Shown here one piece after another: positions 40,501-51,800 of a stretch of 64,000 nucleotides of DNA (its first letter is position 1; the number at the start of each line of letters is the position of its first letter). The translations under genes and the position numbers were made by a program. The stretch lies in NCBI RefSeq assembly GCF_021155765.1, contig NC_060105.1, positions 2,232,001 to 2,296,000 on the forward strand. The letters are read 5' to 3'. Under the pieces are notes generated by a model, which saw only the letters and a program-made list of their open reading frames with translations, ran no database searches and was not told where the DNA came from. Source of the stretch: Diprion similis. Taxonomy: Eukaryota > Arthropoda > Insecta > Hymenoptera > Diprionidae.

Positions 40501-40520
40501 GTTTGCTGAAGTGAACTCAT
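34570..40520 (-). CDS. AMOT: Angiomotin (AMOT family) scaffold protein
   Basis: Junction and actin-associated scaffold; in vertebrates it binds YAP through PPxY motifs and feeds the Hippo pathway. Exons in gene order: 40442-40520, 40051-40232, 39587-39852, 38996-39194, 38635-38930, about 38143-38544, 37905-38050, 37484-37809, 37231-37365, 36957-37138, 36687-36844 and 34570-35481, about 1086 residues. Identity rests on the coiled-coil core: an angiomotin-like block after QILIQENSALKLELE, then RTHIDILDTALTNAQG, KKQVYVERVGQLQRAL and GDVTKWEQRYLEES. A PPSY motif sits at about 290-293. The C-terminus RIQF could bind a class II PDZ domain. The start is the first ATG of its exon. Exon 5 ends in phase 2, while the natural exon 6 acceptor (38545) gives the wrong phase; an acceptor at 38523 would restore frame but looks poor. 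Confidence 0.85.
34765..35106 (-). repeat. Four YxRL-type repeats in the angiomotin tail
   Basis: Within the last exon four short segments share the pattern Tyr-x-Arg-Leu, mostly followed by an acidic residue and a basic cluster: YCRLSDTETRKK, YGRLDSKGQRRKK, YERLGDVQRKK and YGRLSDSEGRG. Spacing is 34-39 residues. They fit the YxxPhi shape of sorting or phosphotyrosine-regulated motifs. I know of no named domain for them. Confidence 0.7.
39697..39837 (-). repeat. 36-base coding minisatellite in angiomotin exon 3
   Basis: Exon 3 encodes tandem copies of the 12-residue unit RNSLKDSLNGSN: three near-perfect copies, a fourth of 11 residues, and two shorter decayed copies after it. The units are rich in Ser and Asn and probably disordered. 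Copy number is likely to vary between individuals or species. Confidence 0.85.
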
Positions 40521-40557
40521 TTCTTTAGGAGATCATTTATTTACAAAAGTTTGATAT
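40521..40557 (-). other. Angiomotin 5' UTR, proximal part
   Basis: A good acceptor (TTTTCAG) ends at 40558, leaving 37 bases of leader before the start codon. This piece contains an upstream ATG at 40536-40534 closed by TAA three codons later. Confidence 0.6.
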
Positions 40558-41476
40558 CTGAAAATTAAAAAATTTTACATCAATGAGTTTGATCTTGAAA
40601 AAATTGATATATGTGATTCATGTGTCCGGAATTTATGGTTACCAATTGTAGCAGATAAATGGACATATTTGCAAACTGCATAAAATGAAATGATCTGATA
40701 TTTGTTATTGACAAACCTGGCCGAACTAAAACGAGAAATCTCATCACAGTTCCACCGAGCAAGACCGAATTACAATAATAAAGTGAACGAATGAAATAAA
40801 AGAAGGAGAATTAATTACAGTGCTTTGAATATTGCTCTGCAGGAAGAGGGGTAAGAAAAAGAGGAATTAACAATTGACTTCAAGGATGTAACGCATCGAT
40901 TATAAAACTTCTGAGTCTGGCGAGTGGTTGTATGAAATGTGGAATAAATCCTGAGAAATTTTCAATGATTAGTCTGATGTAGAAGGATGAAAAGTAAAAC
41001 ACAGAGATCGAAAATGACGTGCGTATATAGAATTGAGAGAGAGATAGCGAGGTGTATAAAGTGTGACAGAGAGCTGGAGAGGTGTCAACATTCTGGAATG
41101 TTGATTATTTGAAAATGAGGTGGTCTCTCGACATTCCGACGTATCGATAAATGTGCGTATAAACTGGCGATAATGCCAGTATACATTATTACCTTACGTG
41201 AAATAATCTTTATTTCGAGCACATAGAAGACTATATTTTTTTTTTTTTACAGCTACAACGCACAGAGCTGTATAAATAAACAAAAGGAGATTAACACCAT
41301 TAGGGGGGGAGGGGGACCAGCCGCGCAGCTCAATCAGGGGCGAATATCGTTCGAATATTGTTGAACAATTACTCACACGATCGGGGATGCGGAAGAGAGC
41401 GGAAAAGCGATAATATTCTAATAAATTAATACACTTCTCTCCTCACACACGAGAAATAAAAATCGTTAGTACTCAC
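40558..41476 (-). other. Proposed first intron of the angiomotin leader
   Basis: No gene. If the donor at 41476-41475 and the acceptor at 40558 are used, this is a 919-base leader intron. A further small leader exon inside it cannot be excluded. Confidence 0.45.
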
Positions 41477-41600
41477 ATTCCTCGTCAGAGGGCGACATCG
41501 ATTCCCCCTCTTTCGCAACTGCTTCTTTATTCTCTTTCTTTTTCTTCTTCTTCTTTTTTTTTTTTTCACCGTCACCCAGCGGCGGGGTCAATTTGACATT
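41477..41600 (-). other. Candidate first, untranslated exon of angiomotin
   Basis: The minus strand has a strong GTGAGT donor just after 41477, preceded by an A- and GAA-rich leader. An upstream ATG at 41498-41496, spliced to 40557, would open a 12-codon frame (MSPSDEEYIKLL) ending before the true start. The right end (transcription start) is a guess. Confidence 0.45.
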
Positions 41601-41843
41601 TGTTTGCAAAATTGATAAAAGACTTGGTTGTAAAATTAGAATGAATAGGTAGAAAAATTTCGCAAGTATTACTATTACTGCGTATGATTAGGTATTTTAG
41701 ATTTGTCAAATTCATACATTTTGCGGTTAAAGCGTGACCTTACATGTTCAGCGTTATAATCATGAACGCAGCCAACGATACGTGAAATTTTACTGAATCG
41801 ATGTACTTAGTCGAAGTGTCGATTGAACGTGAATGAGAACACG
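41600..41843. promoter_or_regulatory. Possible bidirectional promoter region between angiomotin and rhodanese genes
   Basis: The angiomotin leader (left, minus) and the rhodanese coding start (41844, plus) point away from each other with about 250-350 bases between them. No TATA box is obvious. The call rests on geometry only. Confidence 0.4.
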
Positions 41844-42746
41844 ATGATGTCCAGCAGAAGAATTTCCGGACTTTATCATCAATTTGCATTATCGCGATTG
41901 AGAAACGTGAATCAACGATGGCACTCGATGATTAGCAATAACCTCGCTAAAAATATTTACGGAGCGAAAAGTCTTGTTAGCCAACCTTACCGGTCAACGT
42001 CGATCGGTAATGTCACTCCCGCTGAAGCCGTACGATTCTCACTTTTTTTCATCATCGCGATGAAATTTTTTTCGCCTTTCTTTCAGCGGAAAGAGACATT
42101 CGGAATATTTCAATAGATACTCGGCTTCTTGCGCAAACTGAAGTCATGAAAGGCGAAGGAGATCATGGTCTAAACTTGAACTACGAGGATATTTTGAAAG
42201 CACAAAAAGATGACAAAGTTCTCATCGTTGACGTTAGAGAAGATGAAGAAATCAAAGAGACTGGAAAACTACCTGGCAGCATTCACGTACCGAGTAATTA
42301 ATTAACGATGCTCTTTCGTTTTTCAAACTTAGGTTATATCCACCAATGGTTGTGTCTTCTAATAAAACTCTGGCATCGTATTAAGTATGTTTTTGTTTTC
42401 ACCTTTTAGTGGGGGAGGTCGTAAACGTATTAAAAAATTTGCCGGAAAAGGAGTTTTTAGACAAATACCAAAAGCCAAAACCCACCAAAGATACCAAACT
42501 CATATTTAGCTGTCGCTCAGGGAAACGAAGCGCCACCGTTCAGGAAGCGATGCTCAAACAAGGATATGAAAAGTAAGAATGAAAAACTAGTCTCTGGACA
42601 TCTGGTTACAATCTAAACAAAAATCATTGAAGCATTTTCATGTGAAACTTGTCAGGCAATAAAACGAAAATGATTTTCAACATAGGTCCTACAACTACAC
42701 TGGCGGATGGCTTGACTGGGAAAGTAAACAAGCACCAACGGCTTAA
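41844..42746 (+). CDS. Single-domain rhodanese (thiosulfate sulfurtransferase-like), probably mitochondrial
   Basis: Small sulfurtransferase of 197 residues in four exons: 41844-42006, 42087-42293, 42410-42572 and 42686-42746, closing in frame. The rhodanese fold is shown by LIVDVREDEE, the substrate stretch LPGSIHVPMGE and the active-site loop CRSGKRS, whose cysteine would carry the persulfide, followed by the TGGWLDW tail usual in this family. The first 50 or so residues are rich in Arg, Ser and aliphatics without acidic residues, as in a mitochondrial presequence. Two ATGs lie in tandem at 41844 and 41847, and either may be used. The family moves sulfane sulfur between thiosulfate, glutathione and related acceptors; TSTD1 or the fly heat-shock-67B2 type is the nearest group I know. 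ATTAAA at 42865-42870 may be the polyadenylation signal. Confidence 0.88.
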
Positions 42747-42903
42747 AATCACGAGTGGTAACGCGGGGCGATGACACTCTAAGCAGAATTCTTGGATTTT
42801 TAGACAAATATTTTGTACGTTAATTTCGAATTAAAAGTAGAAAAAAATGTTGGAATTATTGTGTATTAAACATATTTTCAGGATACTTTGAATTATTTTA
42901 TTA

Positions 42904-43299
42904 TACACAGGGTGTCTACTGCAAACGAGAATTTAGACTCCAGGACAATAAATTGAAAAATTCTAGTACCTTGACTTTGTTTTCTTATGACTTATTTAAG
43001 AATAGGAATAATTGTTTAGGCGTTGAATCTGAAAAAGTAAAAAATTTTTATACAGTTTATACACAGAGAGAATTGCTAGCGATTGCGTAGTCCGTCGTCT
43101 GCTAAAATTTAATTCATTCAAGGCCATGTGTAATGGGTAATATCCAATGTCACAGTTTTTATTAAAAAGTGTATTACGACAACTTTTCCAAGATGAATTA
43201 GAATATTGCAGCACCTTTTCAGCACCGAGGAGCTATTTTTGTTTTTCAGAATAATTCCAGAATTTAAGGATATTTAAGGATTGGTAGACACCCTGTGTA
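42904..43299. mobile_element. MITE of about 396 bases with 16-base terminal inverted repeats
   Basis: TACACAGGGTGTCTAC at 42904-42919 is exactly the reverse complement of the bases at 43284-43299. The interior has no coding capacity and the ends also resemble each other internally (AATTTAGACTCC against its inverse near the right end). It sits between the converging 3' ends of the rhodanese and NKAP genes and may lie in their UTRs. Superfamily not assigned. Confidence 0.8.
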
Positions 43300-43439
43300 C
43301 AGGCTGCCTTAAACATACAGCGAGAACCGTTTAACTTGGCAATAAAATGACACCGTTTTGTTTATATTCGATGCAAATTTACACTGTCCGTTATATCGGA
43401 TATTAATATCAATCATTGGATCAGACCGAACAGTTTAAT

Positions 43440-44776
<1,337 letters not shown>

Positions 44777-45449
44777 GTTACCGTCGATTTTACTACTCCG
44801 TTAAATTTATTTATTACTGTTTATTTCGATCCAGCATAACGTCTTGACTGAGGTAGCAGAAGCACTTGGCTGTCACCCACCGTGGCAGCCATGTTGTTAT
44901 TATTCTGCTTCGACATTCTCGATTCTTCGATATTCGATACTCTCGAGATTCGACCACCGACCTGTTCTACGCTTTAATTTCGATAGGCGGGAATCAATCG
45001 CTATTTGAAAATTGCTTGCGAATATTTGTCGGCTAAATAATAGGGTAATAACAAATAAATTCTTACACTCGCTAATGCACGATTAAAAATATTAAAACTC
45101 GAGGAATTTGTGATAAGGATTTATTCTGAGTTCAAGTCGTTTCTTTCATTGTAATCCTTTTTCTTTTTCTTTGTTTCCACCTTTTTTTTTTTTTTTTTTT
45201 TATACAAAAATCAAGTTTATTCGTCAATTTTATAGACATATACCTGTTATGTAGAAAGTTTCATCATCGTTTAAGTATGTTATTATCGTAATGTTGTTGT
45301 TGCTGTTATTATTATTATTATTATTATTTATCGAAGCATCTGGTCAAATACGCGCAATTATCATACAATCTATAAGCATAATCTTCTTGAAAAGACCTAT
45401 TCTTACTGACCAGATGATTCATTTTAAACAATAAAATCCTAGTACACCT

Positions 45450-45561
45450 GTGGACGTTAATTCAGAGACGGCGTATTTTTCGGCCGAGTCGATTACGTTG
45501 GTAACATATAAACGTAATCGACTGGACCAAAAAACTTACCCTTTCCGAATTAATGTCCACA
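45450..45561. repeat. Imperfect long hairpin of about 110 bases
   Basis: Left arm TGGACGTTAATTC...AGTCGATTACGTT (about 45451-45499) pairs with the right arm AACGTAATCGACT...GAATTAATGTCCA (about 45511-45560) around an 11-base loop. The inner 13 base pairs are perfect and the outer part contains bulges. It could be a microRNA-like precursor, an RNA structure or a small inverted-repeat transposon. Confidence 0.7.
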
Positions 45562-47358
45562 CGCGTACATTATTTTATTGAATTTGGTATTTAGGAAAAC
45601 TATCATTTATTACTTTATTTCTGTTTTTCTCGTTGTTAATAGTTACTTATCGATTTAAATTTTCATAGTCAATATCATTTATCGATGCGGTAATGTCATA
45701 TGAATAATAAACATGACGATGGTACGAATAATAACAATGTTGACAACAGTAATAATAATAACAATAATAATAATAATAATAATAGTAAGACATAATAATA
45801 AGAAAAAGAAGAAGAAGTAGGAAAAAAAGATGAAGAACAATGATTATTCGTGATACAAAATCGACTAGATTACTTTCGCCTGTGTATAGAAAACTAAAAA
45901 TACTCTTTGAAAAACATTGTCATCATGTTTTTTATCGAACTTAACTAGTGATACAATTGAACGAGTTTAATAAACAACAAAAACCTTTCAAACACTTTGA
46001 CAGAAAAAGTACCACAGTATATATATTGTTACTCTTTGTATTTCACTAAAAATTATAAAATATTGCTCATATAGAACTGAGGGTTCAAACCAGCGGGGAA
46101 CGATTTTTTGAAAATTAATAGGAATGGGAACCGCGAATTGAAGCTGAAAAGAGAGAGTGAGAAAAAGAGAGATAGCGATAAAATAGAAGTTGGCGCTATA
46201 CTGACGCCATATGGTGTGCCTATTTAAATCGAGCTTCTAGCTGGAACCGTGGTTGAGTATAATGCATGTAGTACTTATAATACAGCAGCTATAATAAATG
46301 GCGGCGTCAACTAAGATATGTTATATATGTATATATATATACGTATGTATACATATATAAACGCATACAGCAGTAACATCCTATGTTAATTATACCTAAA
46401 TTAACCTATTTTGCAAATTTCCTGATTTTCGTAATTTATTATTATTTTTTTTTTTTTTTGCGATTATTATTGTTGTTGCTGTTATTATTATTTAAATTGT
46501 TATTAAGCATTCACCATTATCGTTATTACTTATTAATGATCGTATAACAGTAAGGTTACGATTATTATTACTATGATTATTATTATTATTTGATAACGTA
46601 CGTGTTACTTATAATTTAAACGCTCAATCAGATCCTTTCGAGTATAGATCAGTTCAATCAATACTGCGTAGAAAAAGATTTCCATAAAGGTGGAAGAGAT
46701 CATTTTAACGTGATTAGGTGTATATGACATGTTCTTTTATGGGGGGTGTGGATTACGTAACTTGTGTCAGATTGGTATATACTTATTCCATTATTCTTTT
46801 TTCCTCCTTCGTAACAATTAACAACAATTTTTGCTATCAAACAATGAAAAAATGACTAGACAAAATAAGTATACATACATGTATGTAATTATGTATTGTG
46901 TATGCATTCTATACATGCATAATACGGTTACCCTATAAATTTGTTTAGAATAAAACGTGGCAGGGTACGGTATTTAACAATAAGCTCGTGCGTCTCTGCA
47001 GTGGTAAAGTAAATAATCTGCGCAATTTCCTCTAAACTTTAGTATTACATAGTCAACTAATCTTACTATTTATGCGAAATATGCGTTTTTCAGCTTTATA
47101 TCAAATGCCTCTCTCTTTCCCTCTCTCTCTCTCTCCCCCTCCCTGTTTTCTATGTTTTATTTTATTTTACTTTCTTTTTTTTTGCTTCGTTATATGATGA
47201 AATTTTGTTTTTACTATAGAAATAAACGAGACCTGCGTTTTATCATTATTACATATATGTATATATTATGTAGTTTCAATTGATCATTCACACCCTCACA
47301 AAATATTCTGCCACGTGTCTTAAATTTATATTCGGATAATTCATATTTGTTATCTATA

Positions 47359-47368
<10 letters not shown>

Positions 47369-47400
<32 letters not shown>
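47369..47400. repeat. TA dinucleotide microsatellite
   Basis: Uninterrupted TA repeats inside a longer TA-rich stretch (about 47340-47440). Confidence 0.85.
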
Positions 47401-47409
<9 letters not shown>

Positions 47410-48802
47410 ATTTATATATAATATAGTATATATTTATATATTGTTTTTCCCCCATAGTTTAATTTATAATAGGTAACTATCACTGTGCTTATACTTCCAC
47501 AACAACATTTAATTATTAGTTTTTTTTTTTTTTTCCCCAACTTATTCTCTCAATACTTAGTATTCACTCTTTTATACTTATGATAAATAACTATTCTTAT
47601 TTTAGTTTTCTTATCTCTTATGTTTTTATTTACCGTACTAAAAGTGTCAATCAATCAACGAGGGAAAAAATAATCGGGTATGGAACCCATTTTTCAACAT
47701 GTCGAGGTGATGAGAAGCTAAATCATGAATGAAAATTGTATCGGCGTTTAAATAATCTAATCGTGTATTACACTATTATATTTCATTTCGGTATGTGTAT
47801 AGCTACTACGATACAAACATTTAATATCTATATTCATTCGATATCGAACAGAATTTTTGATAAGACAAAGAAAAGAAAAGTAAATAAAATCACAAACAAG
47901 GACGAAAGACAATTCTCTCTTTTCATTCAATTATTATCACTATATACTCAAGGTTCGTTTGAAAATATATCAAATAATTATGCCCATATATGTAATTGAT
48001 ATACTTAAAAATAACGAAACAATCAATATGATTACGATAATAGTTTATATACTGTTACAAACACTTATGAGCAATAAAATGCGGACTGGCCGTATAAGTT
48101 TATAATCGATGCCGAATCCCGTTCGGCGCCAATTTCCTGTGCCGCAGATATTTAGAATTTCACTATGAGAAAAACGCAGTTTAGGTTTGTTATTTTTCAA
48201 TTGAAAATGTGGCCCCCTCTGTGATTTCCCGCGAGTCTGCAGCCAGCATCGATCATCCCGTGTACCTGCTACAATTTCCATAAAACAAAGTGATCTCTGC
48301 ATGGTCTTCGCTTGAATCGTGTAAAATTTTTGTCTTTGTACGTACAAAACAGCGACCTCTTTTGTCAGAAAACGTGGTATCGGAAAACTGAATTACAGGT
48401 ATGTATATGTGACGTCGACACAGTGTTGATAACGTGCGTTCAATTTTAACTCGATCAAGTCGACGATGGAAGTATGGAATCTACCCTGATCCTAGGATAC
48501 ACTTCGTTTCCGCGATTTCAGGTACGGCAGCAAAAATTCGATGTAAGCAACTTTTTACGGTTGTTCGGTAAACCCATTTAAATCCGTTAATCTCCTCTGC
48601 CGCAAAGTCACAACAGGCTCGATTATTTATACTGTCGTTCAGGCCCGTGATTATTGCAATGTGCAAGCACTGGATTTGGGTGCAATTCGTCTGTGATCGT
48701 GATCAGTCTATTTTTCCATTCGTTTTTCTAGGCATACAGCGAAGCGTCTGCTGGTTCAACGGTGGTCAAAAACGAGGGTGTAAACGGGGCAGTGATCGTC
48801 CC

Positions 48803-51800
48803 TCAAAGAATTGGGGCGATGTGTGGTTTGGCAGTGGTGGAGGCGATTTCGGATAGTTTAATATCGATGGGCATGCGGTCGTCGTAGAGCGTCGGAGCCT
48901 GGAGAATTATCCCAGCTGTCCCGACGACGACGGCTAGCGTGAATATCCACAAGAAGAGCCTGTCGAGCACCATCGCTACGTACTTCCAGTCCTCCTTCAC
49001 CTGCGACGTCAACATAACGAGGAGGATGAAAGTACTCTACCGAGGGGTTAATCACTCATCGATTTGATGTACACCTGATTTCAACAATACAAGGATTCAA
49101 AAAGATTTCAAAGGATTTCAAACGATTTCGAAAACTTTCGGATGACTTAAGAAGATTTCAAAGGATTACAAGAGACTTCATGGAATTTTGAAGGATTTTT
49201 TTACAAGAAAATTTCCCGGATTTCAAAGATTGCAAACTGTTCAATAGTTTTTAAAAGATTTCAAGAGATTTCACACGATTTCAGAAGATTTCAGGGATTT
49301 CAAATGATTACAAGAGACTTCATGGATTTCAAACGATTTTTTGAAAAGAAAATTTCAGGGATTTCAAAAGATTACAAGAGACTTCATGGAATTAAAAAAA
49401 AAAATTTCAGGGATTTCAAAGGAAAATTTTAGGGATTTCAAAGGATTACAAGAGACTTCATGGAATTTTGAAGGATTTTTTTAAAAGAAAATTTCCCGGA
49501 TTTCAAAGATTGCAAAGTGTTCAATAGTTTTTAAAAGATTTCAAGAGATTTCACACGATTTCAGAAGATTTCAGGGATTTCAAATGATTACAAGAGACTT
49601 CATGGATTTCAAACGATTTTTTGAAAAGAAAATTTCAGGGATTTTAAAAGATTACAAGAGACTTCATGGAATTAAAAAAAAAAATTTCAGGGATTTCAAA
49701 GGAAAATTTTAGGGATTTCAAAGGATTACAAGAGACTTCATGGAATTTTGAAGGATTTTTTTAAAAGAAAATTTCCCGGATTTCAAAGATTGCAAAGTGT
49801 TCAATAGTTTTTAAAAGATTTCAAGAGATTTCACACGATTTCAGAATATTTCAGGGATTTCAAATGATTACAAGAGACTTCATGGATTTCAAACGATTTT
49901 TTGAAAAGAAAATTTCAGGGATTTCAAAAGATTACAAGAGACTTCATGGAATTAAAAAAAAAAAATTTCAGGGATTTCAAAGGAAAATTTTAGGGATTTC
50001 AAAGGATTACAAGAGACTTCATGGAATTTTGAAGGATTTTTTTAAAAGAAAATTTCCCGGATTTCAAAGATTGCAAAGTGTTCAATAGTTTTTAAAAGAT
50101 TTCAAGAGATTTCACACGATTTCAGAAGATTTCAGGGATTTCAAATGATTACAAGAGACTTCATGGATTTCAAACGATTTTTTGAAAAGAAAATTTCAGG
50201 GATTTTAAAAGATTACAAGAGACTTCATGGAATTAAAAAAAAAAATTTCAGGGATTTCAAAGGAAAATTTTAGGGATTTCAAAGGATTACAAGAGACTTC
50301 ATGGAATTTTGAAGGATTTTTTTAAAAGAAAATTTCCCGGATTTCAAAGATTGCAAAGTGTTCAATAGTTTTTAAAAGATTTCAAGAGATTTCACACGAT
50401 TTCAGAAGATTTCAGGGATTTCAAATGATTACAAGAGACTTCATGGATTTCAAACGATTTTTTGAAAAGAAAATTTCAGGGATTTTAAAAGATTACAAGA
50501 GACTTCATGGAATTAAAAAAAAAAATTTCAGGGATTTCAAAGGAAAATTTTAGGGATTTCAAAGGATTACAAGAAACTTCATACAATTTCGAAGGATTTT
50601 TTTAAAAGAAAATTTCAGGGATTTTAAACGATTTCACAAGATTTTTGGAAAAGTGTACACCAGATTTCACGAGTGATTAACTCTTCGTACTCGACGGTCG
50701 TATAGCCGACATCCCGACGCCGTCGTGGGCAACCTCAACTTACCCGGGTGGAATCCTCCTCCCTTTTTGTGTGATCGGCTATGAACCTGATGCCCTCGAT
50801 GGCCTTGTAGAGCTCGGGGCAATGGTGCCAGTGATGAAGAGAGTGGCAAAGGGCGTCGACGCTTTCCTGAGTCGGAAGCTGGGGCGGAGGAACGACGGGA
50901 GCTGCTGCAGCCGGAGAACCGTGGATCCGACACGTGCTCCCGAGATTTACGGCCTCCAATTCCCTGGGGATCGGGGGAAAGAATAAGGTCACAGAGCTGT
51001 CTCGCTCCCTTCGTCCCGCAGGACGTTGACTAAGATATCGGGGAATTAATTACGGGGTCACCTATATAACCTGGGTAGTTATAAAAAAAAAAAGATCGTT
51101 TTTTTTTATAAGGTGTTCATTCGAAAGTAATATACTTCGAGTGTCTACCCTGAAAACTGCATAAAGATATTCGCAGTAATGATGCAGTTACAGCGATTTG
51201 TATCCGACCGGATGTGCAACGACAAGGGCATCAAAAGAAGGAAGAATGAGGTGGACACGGTAAAAAAAAGGTCTAACGGAAGCGTTGACATCTTGGAAAG
51301 ATCCGTCATGTGGTCCATGAATTAATGATTTCATGTTAGTTTCAAATAAACCAGTTATTTCATTGTAAGTGTAAACTGCGCTGAAAACTTTGAACCCCTT
51401 TTTCTCGAAACAGTGTTTTCAAAATCGGTACCAGAAATATTTCCATGACTACTGGACGATCGGGATCTAGCTTTGCACAGTTATGTTTCACACAATAATC
51501 CAGTACTTGTAAAGCCATTTTTCCTTAGATAAATACTGCCAATAAACAATTTTGAGACAAAGAATCGCCTGATTTATTCCTGGGACTGCAACGATCTTAA
51601 AAAATTAAATTTTTAGATTCTGGTTCGACGTCTACTAGTTTTTATCTATTTACTTTGAGTAAAAAATTAAAAAACGAAGGAAAAAAAAATGGTGGAAGCC
51701 CGCCTGGTACCGCAAACGCTAGCAACAAAAACACGTCCCAGGAAAAGGACTGTAACTTTTTTACAGTTTTGAATTTTTCAATAAAATTTTCACACAACGT

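Larger units (their letters stand above)
44777..48802. other. Intergenic and receptor 3' UTR region
   Basis: No gene recognised. It starts with the short NKAP 5' flank and continues as strongly AT-rich DNA with TTA/ATA repeats (45300-45330, 45750-45785), T runs, a CT tract (47107-47140) and a long TA tract (47369-47400). The right end presumably contains the 3' UTR of the acetylcholine receptor gene (minus strand). Confidence 0.7.

Noticed and set aside
49864-50088. Open frame within the 280-bp array
   Set aside because: It is a by-product of the repeat lacking stops in one frame; the protein is a repeated KRFF/GFQR string.
49161-50640. CRISPR array
   Set aside because: Units are contiguous 280-bp copies without unique spacers, in a eukaryotic intron.
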